A DNA stretch of 64,000 nucleotides from Arthrobacter gandavensis. GTDB taxonomy: Bacteria > Actinomycetota > Actinomycetes > Actinomycetales > Micrococcaceae. Below, piece by piece: positions 1 to 7,882 of this stretch (the stretch's first letter is position 1; each line of letters starts with the position of its first letter). The stretch lies in contig NZ_VTFU01000004.1 of assembly GCF_009192735.1 (NCBI RefSeq), positions 186,001 to 250,000 on the forward strand. The letters are read 5' to 3'. The notes beneath the pieces were generated by a model, which made no database searches, had not been told where the DNA came from, and saw nothing but the letters and a program-made list of their open reading frames with translations. Position numbers and translations under genes: made by a program.

Positions 1-1233
1 GGCGAGCGAGCGGATGTTGTTCGGGAAAACCTCGCCCAAGGTGACCCACATGACCGGTCCCCAAGTGGCGGCGAAGAAAATGACAAAGAGGTTGGCGCCA
101 ACCAGCGCGACCGGTCCCCAGATGCCCGGCAGGGAGACTTCGTCGCCCATTCCTTCGGCCTGCGAGAACGACAGGGTTGCCATCAGCAGGCCCACGAACA
201 TTCCAGCGGAACCAATCATGAGCAGCTTCCGGCGGCCGATGCGGTCCACAAACGCAATCGCCACGAGTGTCATCACCACGTTGATGATGGAGGTGATGAC
301 TGAGGTCGTGAATGAGTCGCTTTCGCTGAATCCCACGGACTTCCACAGCGTGGTGGAGTAGTAGAAGATCGCGTTGATGCCCACCAGCTGCTGGAAGGCG
401 GCAATGGCCATGCCCACCCAGAGGATGGGCTGCAGGCCGAACTTCGGGCCGCGCAGGTCCCTGAACGTGGCCTGCTTGCTGTTGAAGCTTTCGCGGATCT
501 GGCGGATCTTCAGGTCCGTATCGGTGACGCCCGAAACATCGCGGAGAACCTTGGCCGCATCCTCGTCGCGGTCCTTGCGCACCAGGTACTGGGGCGATTC
601 CGGAATGGTCAGGGCCAGGACGCCGTAAACGACGGCTGGGAGCACGCCCACCAAGAGCATCCAGCGCCAGGCTGCCAGGCCCCACCAGAGTTCGCCCAGG
701 GCGCTGCCCGCGGAGTCCGCCAGGAACGCGTCGGAAAGCAGCGCCGCGAAGATGCCCAGCGTGATCGCCAGCTGCTGGACCGAACCCAGTGCGCCGCGCC
801 ACTTGTTGGGGGCAACCTCGGCAATGTAGCCGGGCGCAATCACGGAGGCAGTACCGATGGCCAGGCCGCCGATGAGGCGCCACCACATCAGGTCCCACTC
901 GCTGAACGCGTAGGCGGAGCCAATGGAGTTGGCGGCGAACAGGATCGCCGCGGCAACCATGACCTTCTTGCGTCCCAGCCGGTCCGCCAGCTGGCCGGCG
1001 AACCAGGCGCCAACGGCGCAGCCCAGCAGCGTGATGGCAACCGTGAACCCCAGGACGCCGGGGCTGAGTGTGAATTCCTCACCGATGGCATCCACTGCGC
1101 CGTTGATAACCGCGGTGTCGAAGCCGAACAGCAGACCGCCCACCGCAGCCGCCACAGTGACGGCAATTACCTTGAAAGGATGGGCCACCTTCTCAGATTC
1201 ACCCGGATTAGGCCTTGGCTGGCTCGCGCCCAT
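1..1233 (-). CDS. Sugar porter family MFS transporter (partial, C-terminus outside window)
   Basis: Proton-coupled sugar uptake across the cytoplasmic membrane is the expected role. The 411 visible codons start at ATG 1233 and run off the left edge. The N-terminus carries the glycine-rich first helix (GGLLFGFDTAVINGA), then the loop motif ADRLGRKK between helices 2 and 3. The half-repeat boundary shows PESPQYLV, the sugar-porter PESP signature. Helix 7 carries QQLVGINAIFYYS, the classic QQxxGxNxxxYY sugar-binding motif, and a second DRIGRRKL loop follows. These motifs identify the family firmly. The substrate (xylose, glucose, inositol or similar) cannot be read from the sequence. No adjacent sugar catabolic gene is in the window. 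Confidence 0.93.
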   Translation of the reverse strand, partial: MGASQPRPNPGESEKVAHPFKVIAVTVAAAVGGLLFGFDTAVINGAVDAIGEEFTLSPGVLGFTVAITLLGCAVGAWFAGQLADRLGRKKVMVAAAILFAANSIGSAYAFSEWDLMWWRLIGGLAIGTASVIAPGYIAEVAPNKWRGALGSVQQLAITLGIFAALLSDAFLADSAGSALGELWWGLAAWRWMLLVGVLPAVVYGVLALTIPESPQYLVRKDRDEDAAKVLRDVSGVTDTDLKIRQIRESFNSKQATFRDLRGPKFGLQPILWVGMAIAAFQQLVGINAIFYYSTTLWKSVGFSESDSFTTSVITSIINVVMTLVAIAFVDRIGRRKLLMIGSAGMFVGLLMATLSFSQAEGMGDEVSLPGIWGPVALVGANLFVIFFAATWGPVMWVTLGEVFPNNIRSLA

Positions 1234-1354
1234 GGAAGGTCCCTCTAGTCTCTCGTCGCTTATTCTGTAAGTTCCGCCCCAAACCTAGTAATCCTACGCA
1301 TAACCCTAGGCAAGACGCGCGGTGGTGGGAACATGTAGGGGGCATTTCACCTCG

Positions 1355-1636
1355 TCAGTGGGGTGCCGTTGGCGCCGGTCCGAATGACGTTCCCAGGAAA
1401 TGCGACAGTTCCAAGCGCACCGCTGAAAGGTGCTGAGAGCAAGCCTGCGGAGCCGCGGGATGGAGAATGAGCGGCCAGAAAAGCTCCGTCAGCAGGATGA
1501 TGCCCACGTCGCGCCGGCTCATATGCGGGATACCCGTTTTTTCTTCCAGGCGGTGTATTTCCGCCCTGTCCATCTCGCTGAAAAACCGGTGTTTTGCCAT
1601 TAGGTGCATTGACAGGAACGCCACGAGCTCACCCAT
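1355..1636 (-). CDS. Small hypothetical protein, doubtful
   Basis: An open frame of 93 codons between the sugar porter and the first tRNA-Asn unit. I do not recognise it. The first half (MAKHRFFSEMDRAEIHRLEEKTG) is charged and probably helical, and the middle (RRDVGIILLTELFWPLIL) is hydrophobic enough for one membrane-associated helix. There is no convincing ribosome binding site before the first ATG, and an internal ATG at the MAKH position is an alternative start. Codon use is less biased than in neighbouring genes, so this may be a decayed remnant or chance ORF. If it is not real, 1234-1734 holds no gene I can support. Confidence 0.3.
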   Translation of the reverse strand: MGELVAFLSMHLMAKHRFFSEMDRAEIHRLEEKTGIPHMSRRDVGIILLTELFWPLILHPAAPQACSQHLSAVRLELSHFLGTSFGPAPTAPH

Positions 1637-1734
1637 CCGGCAGAAACATAAACAGCAACTGGGGTGGACCCAGGGGACGCAACCCGTGGGTCTTCGGGGA
1701 GGCTGCCAGCCTTGGTCCCGCGGGCGGTGCCAAG

Positions 1735-1784
1735 CAAAGAAAAATGAGGCCCTGACCGGCGTAATGCCTGGTCAGAGCCTCATT
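1735..1784 (-). terminator. Rho-independent terminator of tRNA-Asn copy 1
   Basis: Read on the minus strand, a 15-16 bp stem (arms 1743-1757 and 1770-1784, AATGAGGC...GCCTCATT) is followed at once by a T-rich run (TTTTTCTTT). It begins six bases downstream of the tRNA 3' end. Confidence 0.85.
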
Positions 1785-1789
1785 ATTTG

Positions 1790-1862
1790 CTCCTCCGACT
1801 GGACTTGAACCAGTAACCCTTCGATTAACAGTCGAATGCTCTGCCAATTGAGCTACGGAGGA
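1790..1862 (-). tRNA. tRNA-Asn (anticodon GTT), copy 1
   Basis: On the minus strand a 73-nt cloverleaf: acceptor TCCTCCG pairs with CGGAGGA, discriminator G, D-loop AGCTCAATTGGCAGAGC, anticodon loop CTGTTAA giving GTT, and T-arm TTCAAGTC. The 3' CCA is not encoded (CAA follows the discriminator), so it is added post-transcriptionally. A good -10 (TATAGT) lies just upstream of the gene on the minus strand. Confidence 0.97.
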
Positions 1863-2060
1863 AAGCGCGAGTTCTACTATACAGGGTTTTTGCAGTGCCC
1901 GTGTCCGGTTTTGGTGTGTTCCAACTCTCACTCGTTTAGGGAGCCCGGCGGTGCGCCGGAGACGACGCAGGATGTGCCCGGTGAACGACTCAGCACAGAT
2001 GACTCGACCATCGGAGCAGGTTTTCCCCGGCCGCTTCCCCGTCCGGCCACGGCCCCGCGG

Positions 2061-2107
2061 TGAAAACAAATGAGGCCCCGACCGGCATACCCGGTCAGGG
2101 CCTCATT
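2061..2107 (-). terminator. Rho-independent terminator of tRNA-Asn copy 2
   Basis: A 17-bp near-perfect stem (arms 2069-2085 and 2091-2107) followed on the minus strand by TTTGTTTTCA. It is a sequence relative of the terminator behind copy 1. Confidence 0.85.
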
Positions 2108-2113
2108 CATTTG

Positions 2114-2186
2114 CTCCTCCGACTGGACTTGAACCAGTAACCCTTCGATTAACAGTCGAATGCTCTGCCAATTGAGCTACGGAGGA
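2114..2186 (-). tRNA. tRNA-Asn (anticodon GTT), copy 2
   Basis: Identical in sequence to the copy at 1790-1862, with the same GTT anticodon and non-encoded CCA. The upstream promoter segment and downstream terminator are also recognisably related, so the whole transcription unit was duplicated in tandem. Confidence 0.97.
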
Positions 2187-2217
2187 AAGCGCGTGTCCTA
2201 CTCTACAGAGGTTTCCC

Positions 2218-2260
2218 GGGGAAGCGAAATCGGCGCCGTGACACCGATTTTTCGCTCCCC
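2218..2260 (-). terminator. Hairpin downstream of dnaG
   Basis: Imperfect inverted repeat (GGGGAAGCGAAATCGG against CCGATTTTTCGCTCCCC) starting 13 bases past the dnaG stop. It lacks a strong T-run, so its role as a terminator is likely but not certain. Confidence 0.5.
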
Positions 2261-2272
2261 CCCTGAGGACGC

Positions 2273-4267
2273 CTACTGGTCTCCGCGAAGAGCCCGCCGC
2301 TGCATTTCCAGCTCCATCAGGTCCCGGTTCAGCTGCTGGAACAGCGCCGGGTCCGCGGTGGGGTCCAGACGCTGCAGCTGCCCGAGCTTCTCCGCCTTCA
2401 GATGCGTCACCTGCAGTTCGAAGAGCCGGTTCAGGATGTCCCGGCAGTAGCGCTGCAGGGCATCGTCGTCGCGGGCGTGCAGCGGAGTCACCGCCAATTC
2501 GCTGACAAAATCCCGCAGCGTGTCCGGCAGTTCCTGGCGGACCTGTTCCACCCACTGGGCCGGAGCGGTGCCGGCATGGCCTGCGGCGATGATGGCGTTG
2601 TGGACGGCCAGGTACGCCGGAACTGAGAAACGGGCCGCCTTGAAACGCTCCCACTGCCCCTCGTCCAGCATGCCCGGCTGCTGCAGAGCAACTTCCAGCG
2701 CCTGGCGTTCCATCCGGGCGGCAGGGTCGCGGGGATCCGGCCGGGAGAAAGCCGGCGGTTCCAGCGTGGGCTCCGGAACCTGCTGCTGGTATCCGCCGTG
2801 CTGGCCCGGCTGGGGGCCGCCCCGGCCATCCTGCTGGCCCCAGCCCTCACGCTGGGCGCCGCGGCCGTCGTCGTGCGCTGCCCCCTGCGGACTCTTGCCG
2901 TGTGCGGTCTTCCCGGCGGCAGAACCCTCACGCAGGCGCTTGGCTGCTCCGGCAACGGCGCGGGTGACGTCGTCGACGTCGGTGCCCAGCCAGCCGGCGA
3001 GCTCGCGCGCATAGGCAGGACGCATGGCCGGGTCGCGGATCTCGGCCACCACCGGTGCGGCGGCACGCAGCGCCTGCACCCGGCCCTCAACGGTGTTGAG
3101 ATCAAACTTGCGCAGGGTGGAACGGATCGAGAACTCGAACAGGGGCCGGCGGGAGCGGATCAGCTCGGCAACGGCGGTGTCGCCGTGCTTCTGCCGGATG
3201 TCGCAGGGGTCCATGCCCTCGGGGTCAACGGCGACATAGGTCTGGGCCGTGAAGCGCTGGTCCAGGTCAAACGCCCGCAGTGCGGCTTTCTGGCCTGCGG
3301 CGTCGCCGTCGAAGGTGAAGATGACCTCTCCCCCGCTGCCGTCGTCTGACAGCAGCCGGCGGGCGATCTTGATGTGGTCCTCGCCAAAAGCGGTCCCGCA
3401 GGTCGCGACGGCGGTGGTGATGCCGGCCAGATGACAGGCCATGACGTCGGTGTAGCCTTCGACGACGACGATTTGCCGGTCCTTGGCGATTGACCGCTTG
3501 GCCAGGTCGATGCCGTAGAGCACCTGCGACTTCTTGTAGAGGGCTGTCTCCGGGGTGTTCAGGTATTTGGGCCCCTTGTCGTCCTCGTAAAGCTTGCGGG
3601 CCCCGAAGCCGATCACGGCACCCGTGAGGTCGCGGATGGGCCAGATCAGGCGGCCGCGGAAACGGTCATAAAAGCGGGAGGCATCCGAACCGGTGGAAAA
3701 CATGCCGGTGCCGGCGAGCTCCTCGCGGGTGAAGCCCTTGTCCGTAAGGTGTTTCAGCAGCGAGTCCCAGCCCTGCGGGGCGTAACCGACGCCGAAATGG
3801 GCTGCGGCGGCCGGATCAAAGCCGCGCTCCTGCAGGAAGTCCCGGGCAGCCTGGGCACCGGGAGTGCGCAACTGGGCGGCGAAGAACTCCGCGGCGATCT
3901 TGTGGGCGTCCAGCAGGCGCTGGCGCTTGCCCACATCCTCGCGGCGCGGACCGGTGCCGCCGTCCTCGTAGCGCAGTTCGTAGCCGAGCCTGGCAGCGAG
4001 CTTCTCCACTGTTTCCGAGAAGGTCCCGTGGTCCATTTTCTGGACGAAGGAGATGACGTCGCCGCTCTCGCCGCAGCCAAAGCAGTGATAGGACCCCACC
4101 TGCGGGCGGACATGGAAGGACGGGGAGCGCTCGTCGTGGAACGGGCACAGGCCCTTGTAGGAGCCGATGCCGGCGGACTTCAGCGTCACATAGCCGTCAA
4201 TCACGGCCTTGATGTCGGTGCGGGAGCGTACTTCGTCAATATCTTCGCGTTTAATCAGACCGGCCAT
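2273..4267 (-). CDS. dnaG: DNA primase DnaG
   Basis: Synthesises RNA primers at the replication fork and partners with the DnaB helicase. The 664-residue length is normal for actinobacteria. The N-terminal CHC2 zinc-binding domain is intact (C41, H44, C62, C65 in GLCPFHDERSPSF and YHCFGCGESGD). The Toprim catalytic core follows with the EGYTDV acidic motif near residue 270 and TFDGDAAG near 320. A Gly/Gln/Pro-rich linker of about 60 residues (HDDGRGAQREGWGQQDGRGG region) then leads to the C-terminal helicase-binding domain, which ends in ELEMQRRALRGDQ. Start is ATG at 4267. It lies downstream of dgt on the same strand with a 93-nt gap, the common actinobacterial order dusB-dgt-dnaG. Confidence 0.98.
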   Translation of the reverse strand: MAGLIKREDIDEVRSRTDIKAVIDGYVTLKSAGIGSYKGLCPFHDERSPSFHVRPQVGSYHCFGCGESGDVISFVQKMDHGTFSETVEKLAARLGYELRYEDGGTGPRREDVGKRQRLLDAHKIAAEFFAAQLRTPGAQAARDFLQERGFDPAAAAHFGVGYAPQGWDSLLKHLTDKGFTREELAGTGMFSTGSDASRFYDRFRGRLIWPIRDLTGAVIGFGARKLYEDDKGPKYLNTPETALYKKSQVLYGIDLAKRSIAKDRQIVVVEGYTDVMACHLAGITTAVATCGTAFGEDHIKIARRLLSDDGSGGEVIFTFDGDAAGQKAALRAFDLDQRFTAQTYVAVDPEGMDPCDIRQKHGDTAVAELIRSRRPLFEFSIRSTLRKFDLNTVEGRVQALRAAAPVVAEIRDPAMRPAYARELAGWLGTDVDDVTRAVAGAAKRLREGSAAGKTAHGKSPQGAAHDDGRGAQREGWGQQDGRGGPQPGQHGGYQQQVPEPTLEPPAFSRPDPRDPAARMERQALEVALQQPGMLDEGQWERFKAARFSVPAYLAVHNAIIAAGHAGTAPAQWVEQVRQELPDTLRDFVSELAVTPLHARDDDALQRYCRDILNRLFELQVTHLKAEKLGQLQRLDPTADPALFQQLNRDLMELEMQRRALRGDQ

Positions 4268-4360
4268 ACAACCAAGTCTATTCTTCCCGTCCTAACCGGC
4301 CTGGCATTGCGGAACCGGCACCGGCCCGGGTCAACCGCACGTCACGCCGGCCCATGCCCG

Positions 4361-5644
4361 TTACCAGAGAGCCGGGACCGGGCCGACCAGTCGTTCATGC
4401 AGGGCAAGGGCTGATCCGTCAGTCAGGGACGCCACCTGGTCCACCACCACGCGCAGCCGCGCGCCGTCGTCGTCCGCCTCGCGCCAGTCAGCGGCGAACA
4501 TCGGCTCCAGGTGCCGGTCCCCCGTGGCCGACAACTGCGCGACCAGGGCGGTCAGGATTTCCCGCTGCCGTTCGTAGAGGGGCTGGCGCTGGTCCGTGGT
4601 CATCACGAAGGTGGTGGCCAGGCCCTTCATCACGGCGATTTCGAGCTTGGTGTCCTCGGGCACGACCATTTCCGCGTTGTAGCGCGTCAGGGGATCCGTC
4701 CCGTAGATGCCGCGGGTGGCTTCCAGTGCACTGTTGCAGAACCGGCCGATCAGCTGGCTGGTCATGTCCTTCAGCGCCGCCATTGCCCTGCGGCTGCCGT
4801 CTGATTCGCGGACCCAGATGGGCTCCGATTCAAGGCGTTTCAGGGCCTCCTCGATGGCCGCCCCGTCGGTTCCGGGCAGGTACCACTGCTGCGTGTAGCC
4901 AACCACGCGGGCCCGCTGGTCCGGATTGTCCAGCCATTTGAGCTGGACGTGGCCGGCGACAATGGCATCCTCGACGTCGTGCACCGAGTAGGAAATGTCA
5001 TCGGCAAGGTCCATGACCTGGGCCTCGAGGCAGGAGCGGCCGGCGGGGGCGCCGTCGCGGAGCCAGGTAAACACCGGCAGGTCGTCCTCGTAGACGCCGA
5101 ACTTGGTGGTGCGGTGCCCGTTCACCAGCGGCGCGTCCGCAATAGGCCAGGGGTACTTGGTGGCCGCGTCCAGGGAGGCGCGGGTCAGGTTCAGGCCGGC
5201 CGGTCCGCCGTCGGGCGCAATGATCTTGGGCTCCAGCCGCGTGAGCAGCCGCAGGGTCTGGGCATTGCCCTCAAAACCGCCGATGGCATGGGCAATGTCA
5301 TTCAGCGCGGTCTCGCCGTTGTGCCCGAAGGGCGGGTGACCCAGGTCGTGCGAAAGGCAGGCGGCGTCGACGACGTCGGGATCGCAGCCAAGCGCGTTAC
5401 CCAGCTCGCGGCCCACCTGGGCCACCTCCAGGGAGTGCGTCAGCCGGGTCCGAACGAAGTCGTCAGTGTCCGGAGCCACGACCTGCGTTTTGGCCCCCAG
5501 GCGGCGCAGGGCCGAGGAGTGCAGCACGCGGGCGCGGTCACGGCCGAACTGGGTGCGGTTGGTGTTCTTGGCAGGCTCGGTGACCCATCGTGCAAGGTCA
5601 ACGTCGGTATAGCCTGCGGTTTGGAAAGCCTGCGGAAAGGTCAT
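4361..5644 (-). CDS. dgt: Deoxyguanosinetriphosphate triphosphohydrolase (HD domain)
   Basis: Hydrolyses dGTP (and often other dNTPs) to nucleoside plus triphosphate, so tuning precursor pools next to the primase gene. The 427-residue protein shows the HD-domain metal ligands: RLTHSLEVAQVGRELG supplies the first His, and the characteristic SHDLGHPPFGHNGE block supplies the HD pair and the following catalytic His. The Asp of VMDLADDISYSVHDVEDA completes the metal site. It starts six bases after the dusB stop, so the two are probably co-transcribed and may be translationally coupled. Family assignment is secure; nucleotide preference is inferred. Confidence 0.95.
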   Translation of the reverse strand: MTFPQAFQTAGYTDVDLARWVTEPAKNTNRTQFGRDRARVLHSSALRRLGAKTQVVAPDTDDFVRTRLTHSLEVAQVGRELGNALGCDPDVVDAACLSHDLGHPPFGHNGETALNDIAHAIGGFEGNAQTLRLLTRLEPKIIAPDGGPAGLNLTRASLDAATKYPWPIADAPLVNGHRTTKFGVYEDDLPVFTWLRDGAPAGRSCLEAQVMDLADDISYSVHDVEDAIVAGHVQLKWLDNPDQRARVVGYTQQWYLPGTDGAAIEEALKRLESEPIWVRESDGSRRAMAALKDMTSQLIGRFCNSALEATRGIYGTDPLTRYNAEMVVPEDTKLEIAVMKGLATTFVMTTDQRQPLYERQREILTALVAQLSATGDRHLEPMFAADWREADDDGARLRVVVDQVASLTDGSALALHERLVGPVPALW

Positions 5645-5650
5645 GGGTGT

Positions 5651-6823
5651 CTAGCCACCTGAAATGTTGAGTTCGGCTGCGGAAATGACTGACTTCTGCG
5701 CGGAGTTGAGCTCCCGCGACTCCAGCCAATTTTCCGGCAGTGCGGTCTTCTTGGGGGATCCGGCGCGCCCGCGGGGGCCTTCGGCGTCGGCACCGGGGTA
5801 CGGGGCCTCGGGATCCAGCTGGTCCAGCAGTTCGCGCAGGACTTCGAGCGTGGGCACGGTGGCCAGCTGGGCGCGCAGGTCCCCGCCCACCACGTAGCCC
5901 TTGAAGTACCAGGCCATGTGCTTGCGGATGTCGCGCAGGGCCATCATTTCCCCGCCGAAGGTTTCCACCAGCAGTTCAGCATGGCGGTAAACGCTGTCGG
6001 AGACTTCCTTCAGGCCCGGACGGTGCCGCAGGTCGCTGCCTTCGAAGGCGGCCTGCAGGTCCCCGAACAGCCAGGGCCGGCCCTGGCAGCCGCGGCCGAT
6101 GACGACGCCGTCGACGCCGGTCTCGCGCACCATGGCAATGGCGTCCTCGGCGGACCAGATGTCCCCGTTGCCCAGGACCGGGATGTCCGGCAGCGCTTCG
6201 CGCAGTTCGGCAATCGCGGACCAGTCGGCCTTGCCGGAGTAGAACTGCGATGCCGTGCGGCCGTGGAGCGCGACGGCGGCAACGCCGGAGTCCCGGGCGA
6301 TGCGGCCGGCGTCGAGGAAGGTCAGGTGGTCCTCGTCGATGCCCTTGCGCATCTTGATGGTCAGCGGGATGTTGCCCTTGGAGGCTTCCTTCACCGCGGT
6401 CTGCACAATGGCCTTGAACAGGTCCAGCTTCCAGGGCAGGGCCGAGCCGCCGCCCTTGCGGGTGACCTTGGGGACCGGGCAGCCGAAGTTCAGGTCGATG
6501 TGGTCGGCGCGGTCCTCCTCCACAAGGATGCGGATGGCTGCACCGACGGTCACGGGGTCCACACCGTACAGCTGGACGGAGCGGACCTTTTCGTCGTCGT
6601 CGTGCTCAATGATGCGCAGCGATTCCGGCGAGCGCTCCACGAGGGCGCGGGAGGTAACCATTTCCGTCACGTACAGGCCACCGCCGTATTCACGGCAGAG
6701 GCGGCGGAAGGCCTTGTTGGTAATGCCGGCCATGGGAGCCAGGATTACCGGTGTGTCCACGGTGATGGGACCCAGCTGCAGCGGGGGCAGCTCGAGCTTG
6801 AGTTCTGGGGATGAAACAGTCAC
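5651..6823 (-). CDS. dusB: tRNA-dihydrouridine synthase DusB
   Basis: FMN-dependent reduction of uridine to dihydrouridine in tRNA D-loops. The 390-residue chain has the TIM-barrel FMN-binding opening (PVILAPMAGITNKAFRRLCREYGGG), the catalytic-cysteine block (DLNFGCPVPKVTRKGGGSALP), TIKMRKGIDE, ALHGRTASQFYSGKADWSAI and NGDIWSAEDA / GVVIGRGCQGRPWLFGD for phosphate binding. The actinobacterial C-terminal tail (AEGPRGRAGSPKKTALPENWL) is present. The GTG start at 6823 gives MTVSSPELKLELPPL. It heads the dusB-dgt-dnaG cluster. Confidence 0.96.
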   Translation of the reverse strand: MTVSSPELKLELPPLQLGPITVDTPVILAPMAGITNKAFRRLCREYGGGLYVTEMVTSRALVERSPESLRIIEHDDDEKVRSVQLYGVDPVTVGAAIRILVEEDRADHIDLNFGCPVPKVTRKGGGSALPWKLDLFKAIVQTAVKEASKGNIPLTIKMRKGIDEDHLTFLDAGRIARDSGVAAVALHGRTASQFYSGKADWSAIAELREALPDIPVLGNGDIWSAEDAIAMVRETGVDGVVIGRGCQGRPWLFGDLQAAFEGSDLRHRPGLKEVSDSVYRHAELLVETFGGEMMALRDIRKHMAWYFKGYVVGGDLRAQLATVPTLEVLRELLDQLDPEAPYPGADAEGPRGRAGSPKKTALPENWLESRELNSAQKSVISAAELNISGG

Positions 6824-6935
6824 ACCCCCATTCTCTCAAGCCCGTGCAAATCCTGCTGCGGTTGTAGGTTTCACACCCCGACAGCCTTCTCTCGAGCAGG
6901 TGCTGGCCCTTCAGACTTCCAGATCCGATCCATCG

Positions 6936-6990
6936 CGGAGATAACGGGCCCAAAAGCCGGTTTTCGGGCAGTCTGAGCCCCGGATCTGCA
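6936..6990. repeat. Degenerate copy of the AGATAACGGG intergenic palindrome
   Basis: Left arm GGAGATAACGGGCCCAAAA and right arm TTTTCGGGCAG...GAGCCCCGGATCTGC match, with several mismatches, the much cleaner nested palindrome at 55180-55320. The rest of the 381-base gap 6824-7204 holds only the TetR operators and promoter described separately. Confidence 0.65.
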
Positions 6991-7117
6991 CTATGGATTT
7001 CCGGAAGTCCCCTGATGTGCACGAAAGATGTTGGACCTACTCCCCCGCTCCAACGGTGGCGGCCCGCGGCTGAGCCGGATCGGCAGACGACTTATGACCA
7101 CCGCGCGCAGTGTTAGA

Positions 7118-7147
7118 CTGACTGGTCAGATTAAACTGACTGGTCAG
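7118..7147 (+). promoter_or_regulatory. Tandem palindromic operators of the TetR regulator
   Basis: Two identical 12-bp sites, CTGACTGGTCAG at 7118-7129 and 7136-7147, each with perfect CTGAC/GTCAG arms around a TG centre, spaced 18 bp centre to centre. They sit 58-87 bases upstream of the first gene, in the promoter zone. A third degenerate copy (CTGACCGGTC) follows near 7158-7167. Size, symmetry and position fit operators for the TetR protein encoded at the end of the same operon, giving autoregulation. Confidence 0.75.
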
Positions 7148-7204
7148 TACAAAAAGCCTGACCGGTCCTCACCGGGGTTCTCCCGGACTCCCTGAAAGGC
7201 ACCT

Positions 7205-7882
7205 GTGCAACCGGTTATTACAGCGGAAGGCCTCAGCCTGACCGCCGCCCGGGGTCCCGTATACGGACCGCTGAGCTTCGGCGTCGACGGCCCCCTCAAT
7301 GTCCTTTACGGTCCGGCCGGAAGCGGCCGCACCAGCCTGCTCCTCACACTGGCCGGCCGGATGAAGGCTGAAAACGGCGACCTTGAGGTCCTGGGCCATG
7401 CCCTCCCCCGGAATGCCCGGGAAGTCCAGAAGCGCACGGCCATCGCCGGCTTCGCGGACATCGACAGCCTCGAACCGGGCGTCACCGTTGGGCAAGCCGT
7501 CCGCGAACGCCTCGCCTGGCTGGCCCCCTGGTGGTCCTTCCTCGGCAAGCCCACCGACCGACAGGTCTCCCGGGCCTGCGCACCGGTCTTCGGCGGGATG
7601 GAAGTTCCCCCCGCCTCCACCGTGATCTGGGACCTCGGCGAGGCCGAGCACTTCCTCCTGCGTCTGTCCCTGGCCATGCTCAGCGAACCGGACATCCTCT
7701 TCGTTGACGACATCGAGCAGGTGCACAGCGCCGAGGCCCGCCGCCTGGTCTGGGAACGCCTGGCCGCCGTCGCCGCCTCCGGCACCACCGTCGTCGTTGG
7801 CGCCGCTTCCCTTGAACCCGGCCTGTGGGAGGGCCTGAATCCCCAGCCTTCCGCGCTGCTGCTCGTCCAGGAGACCAACTGA
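7205..7882 (+). CDS. Degenerate ABC-type ATP-binding protein (pseudo-ATPase) of the YhgE cassette
   Basis: 225 residues with the fold of an ABC ATPase but with nearly every catalytic motif altered. The P-loop reads GPAGSGRTS, with Arg42 in place of the Walker A lysine. The Q-loop glutamine is absent in FADIDSLEPG. No LSGGQ signature is visible, the equivalent stretch being WDLGEAEHFLLRLSLAML. Walker B is DILFVDDIE, with Asp instead of the catalytic Glu. The H-loop histidine is missing from VVVGAASLEPG. It starts at GTG 7205 behind GAAAGG and its TGA overlaps the ATG of the YhgE gene (TGATG), so the two are translationally coupled. It may act as a structural or regulatory partner rather than as a motor. 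Family membership is clear from layout and P-loop; function is inferred. Confidence 0.82.
   Translation: MQPVITAEGLSLTAARGPVYGPLSFGVDGPLNVLYGPAGSGRTSLLLTLAGRMKAENGDLEVLGHALPRNAREVQKRTAIAGFADIDSLEPGVTVGQAVRERLAWLAPWWSFLGKPTDRQVSRACAPVFGGMEVPPASTVIWDLGEAEHFLLRLSLAMLSEPDILFVDDIEQVHSAEARRLVWERLAAVAASGTTVVVGAASLEPGLWEGLNPQPSALLLVQETN

Noticed and set aside
1629-2069. Minus-strand open frames crossing the tRNA-Asn genes
   Set aside because: They translate tRNA and terminator sequence (a peptide containing SSVAQLAEHSTVNRRVTGSSPVG is the well-known tRNA read-through artefact).
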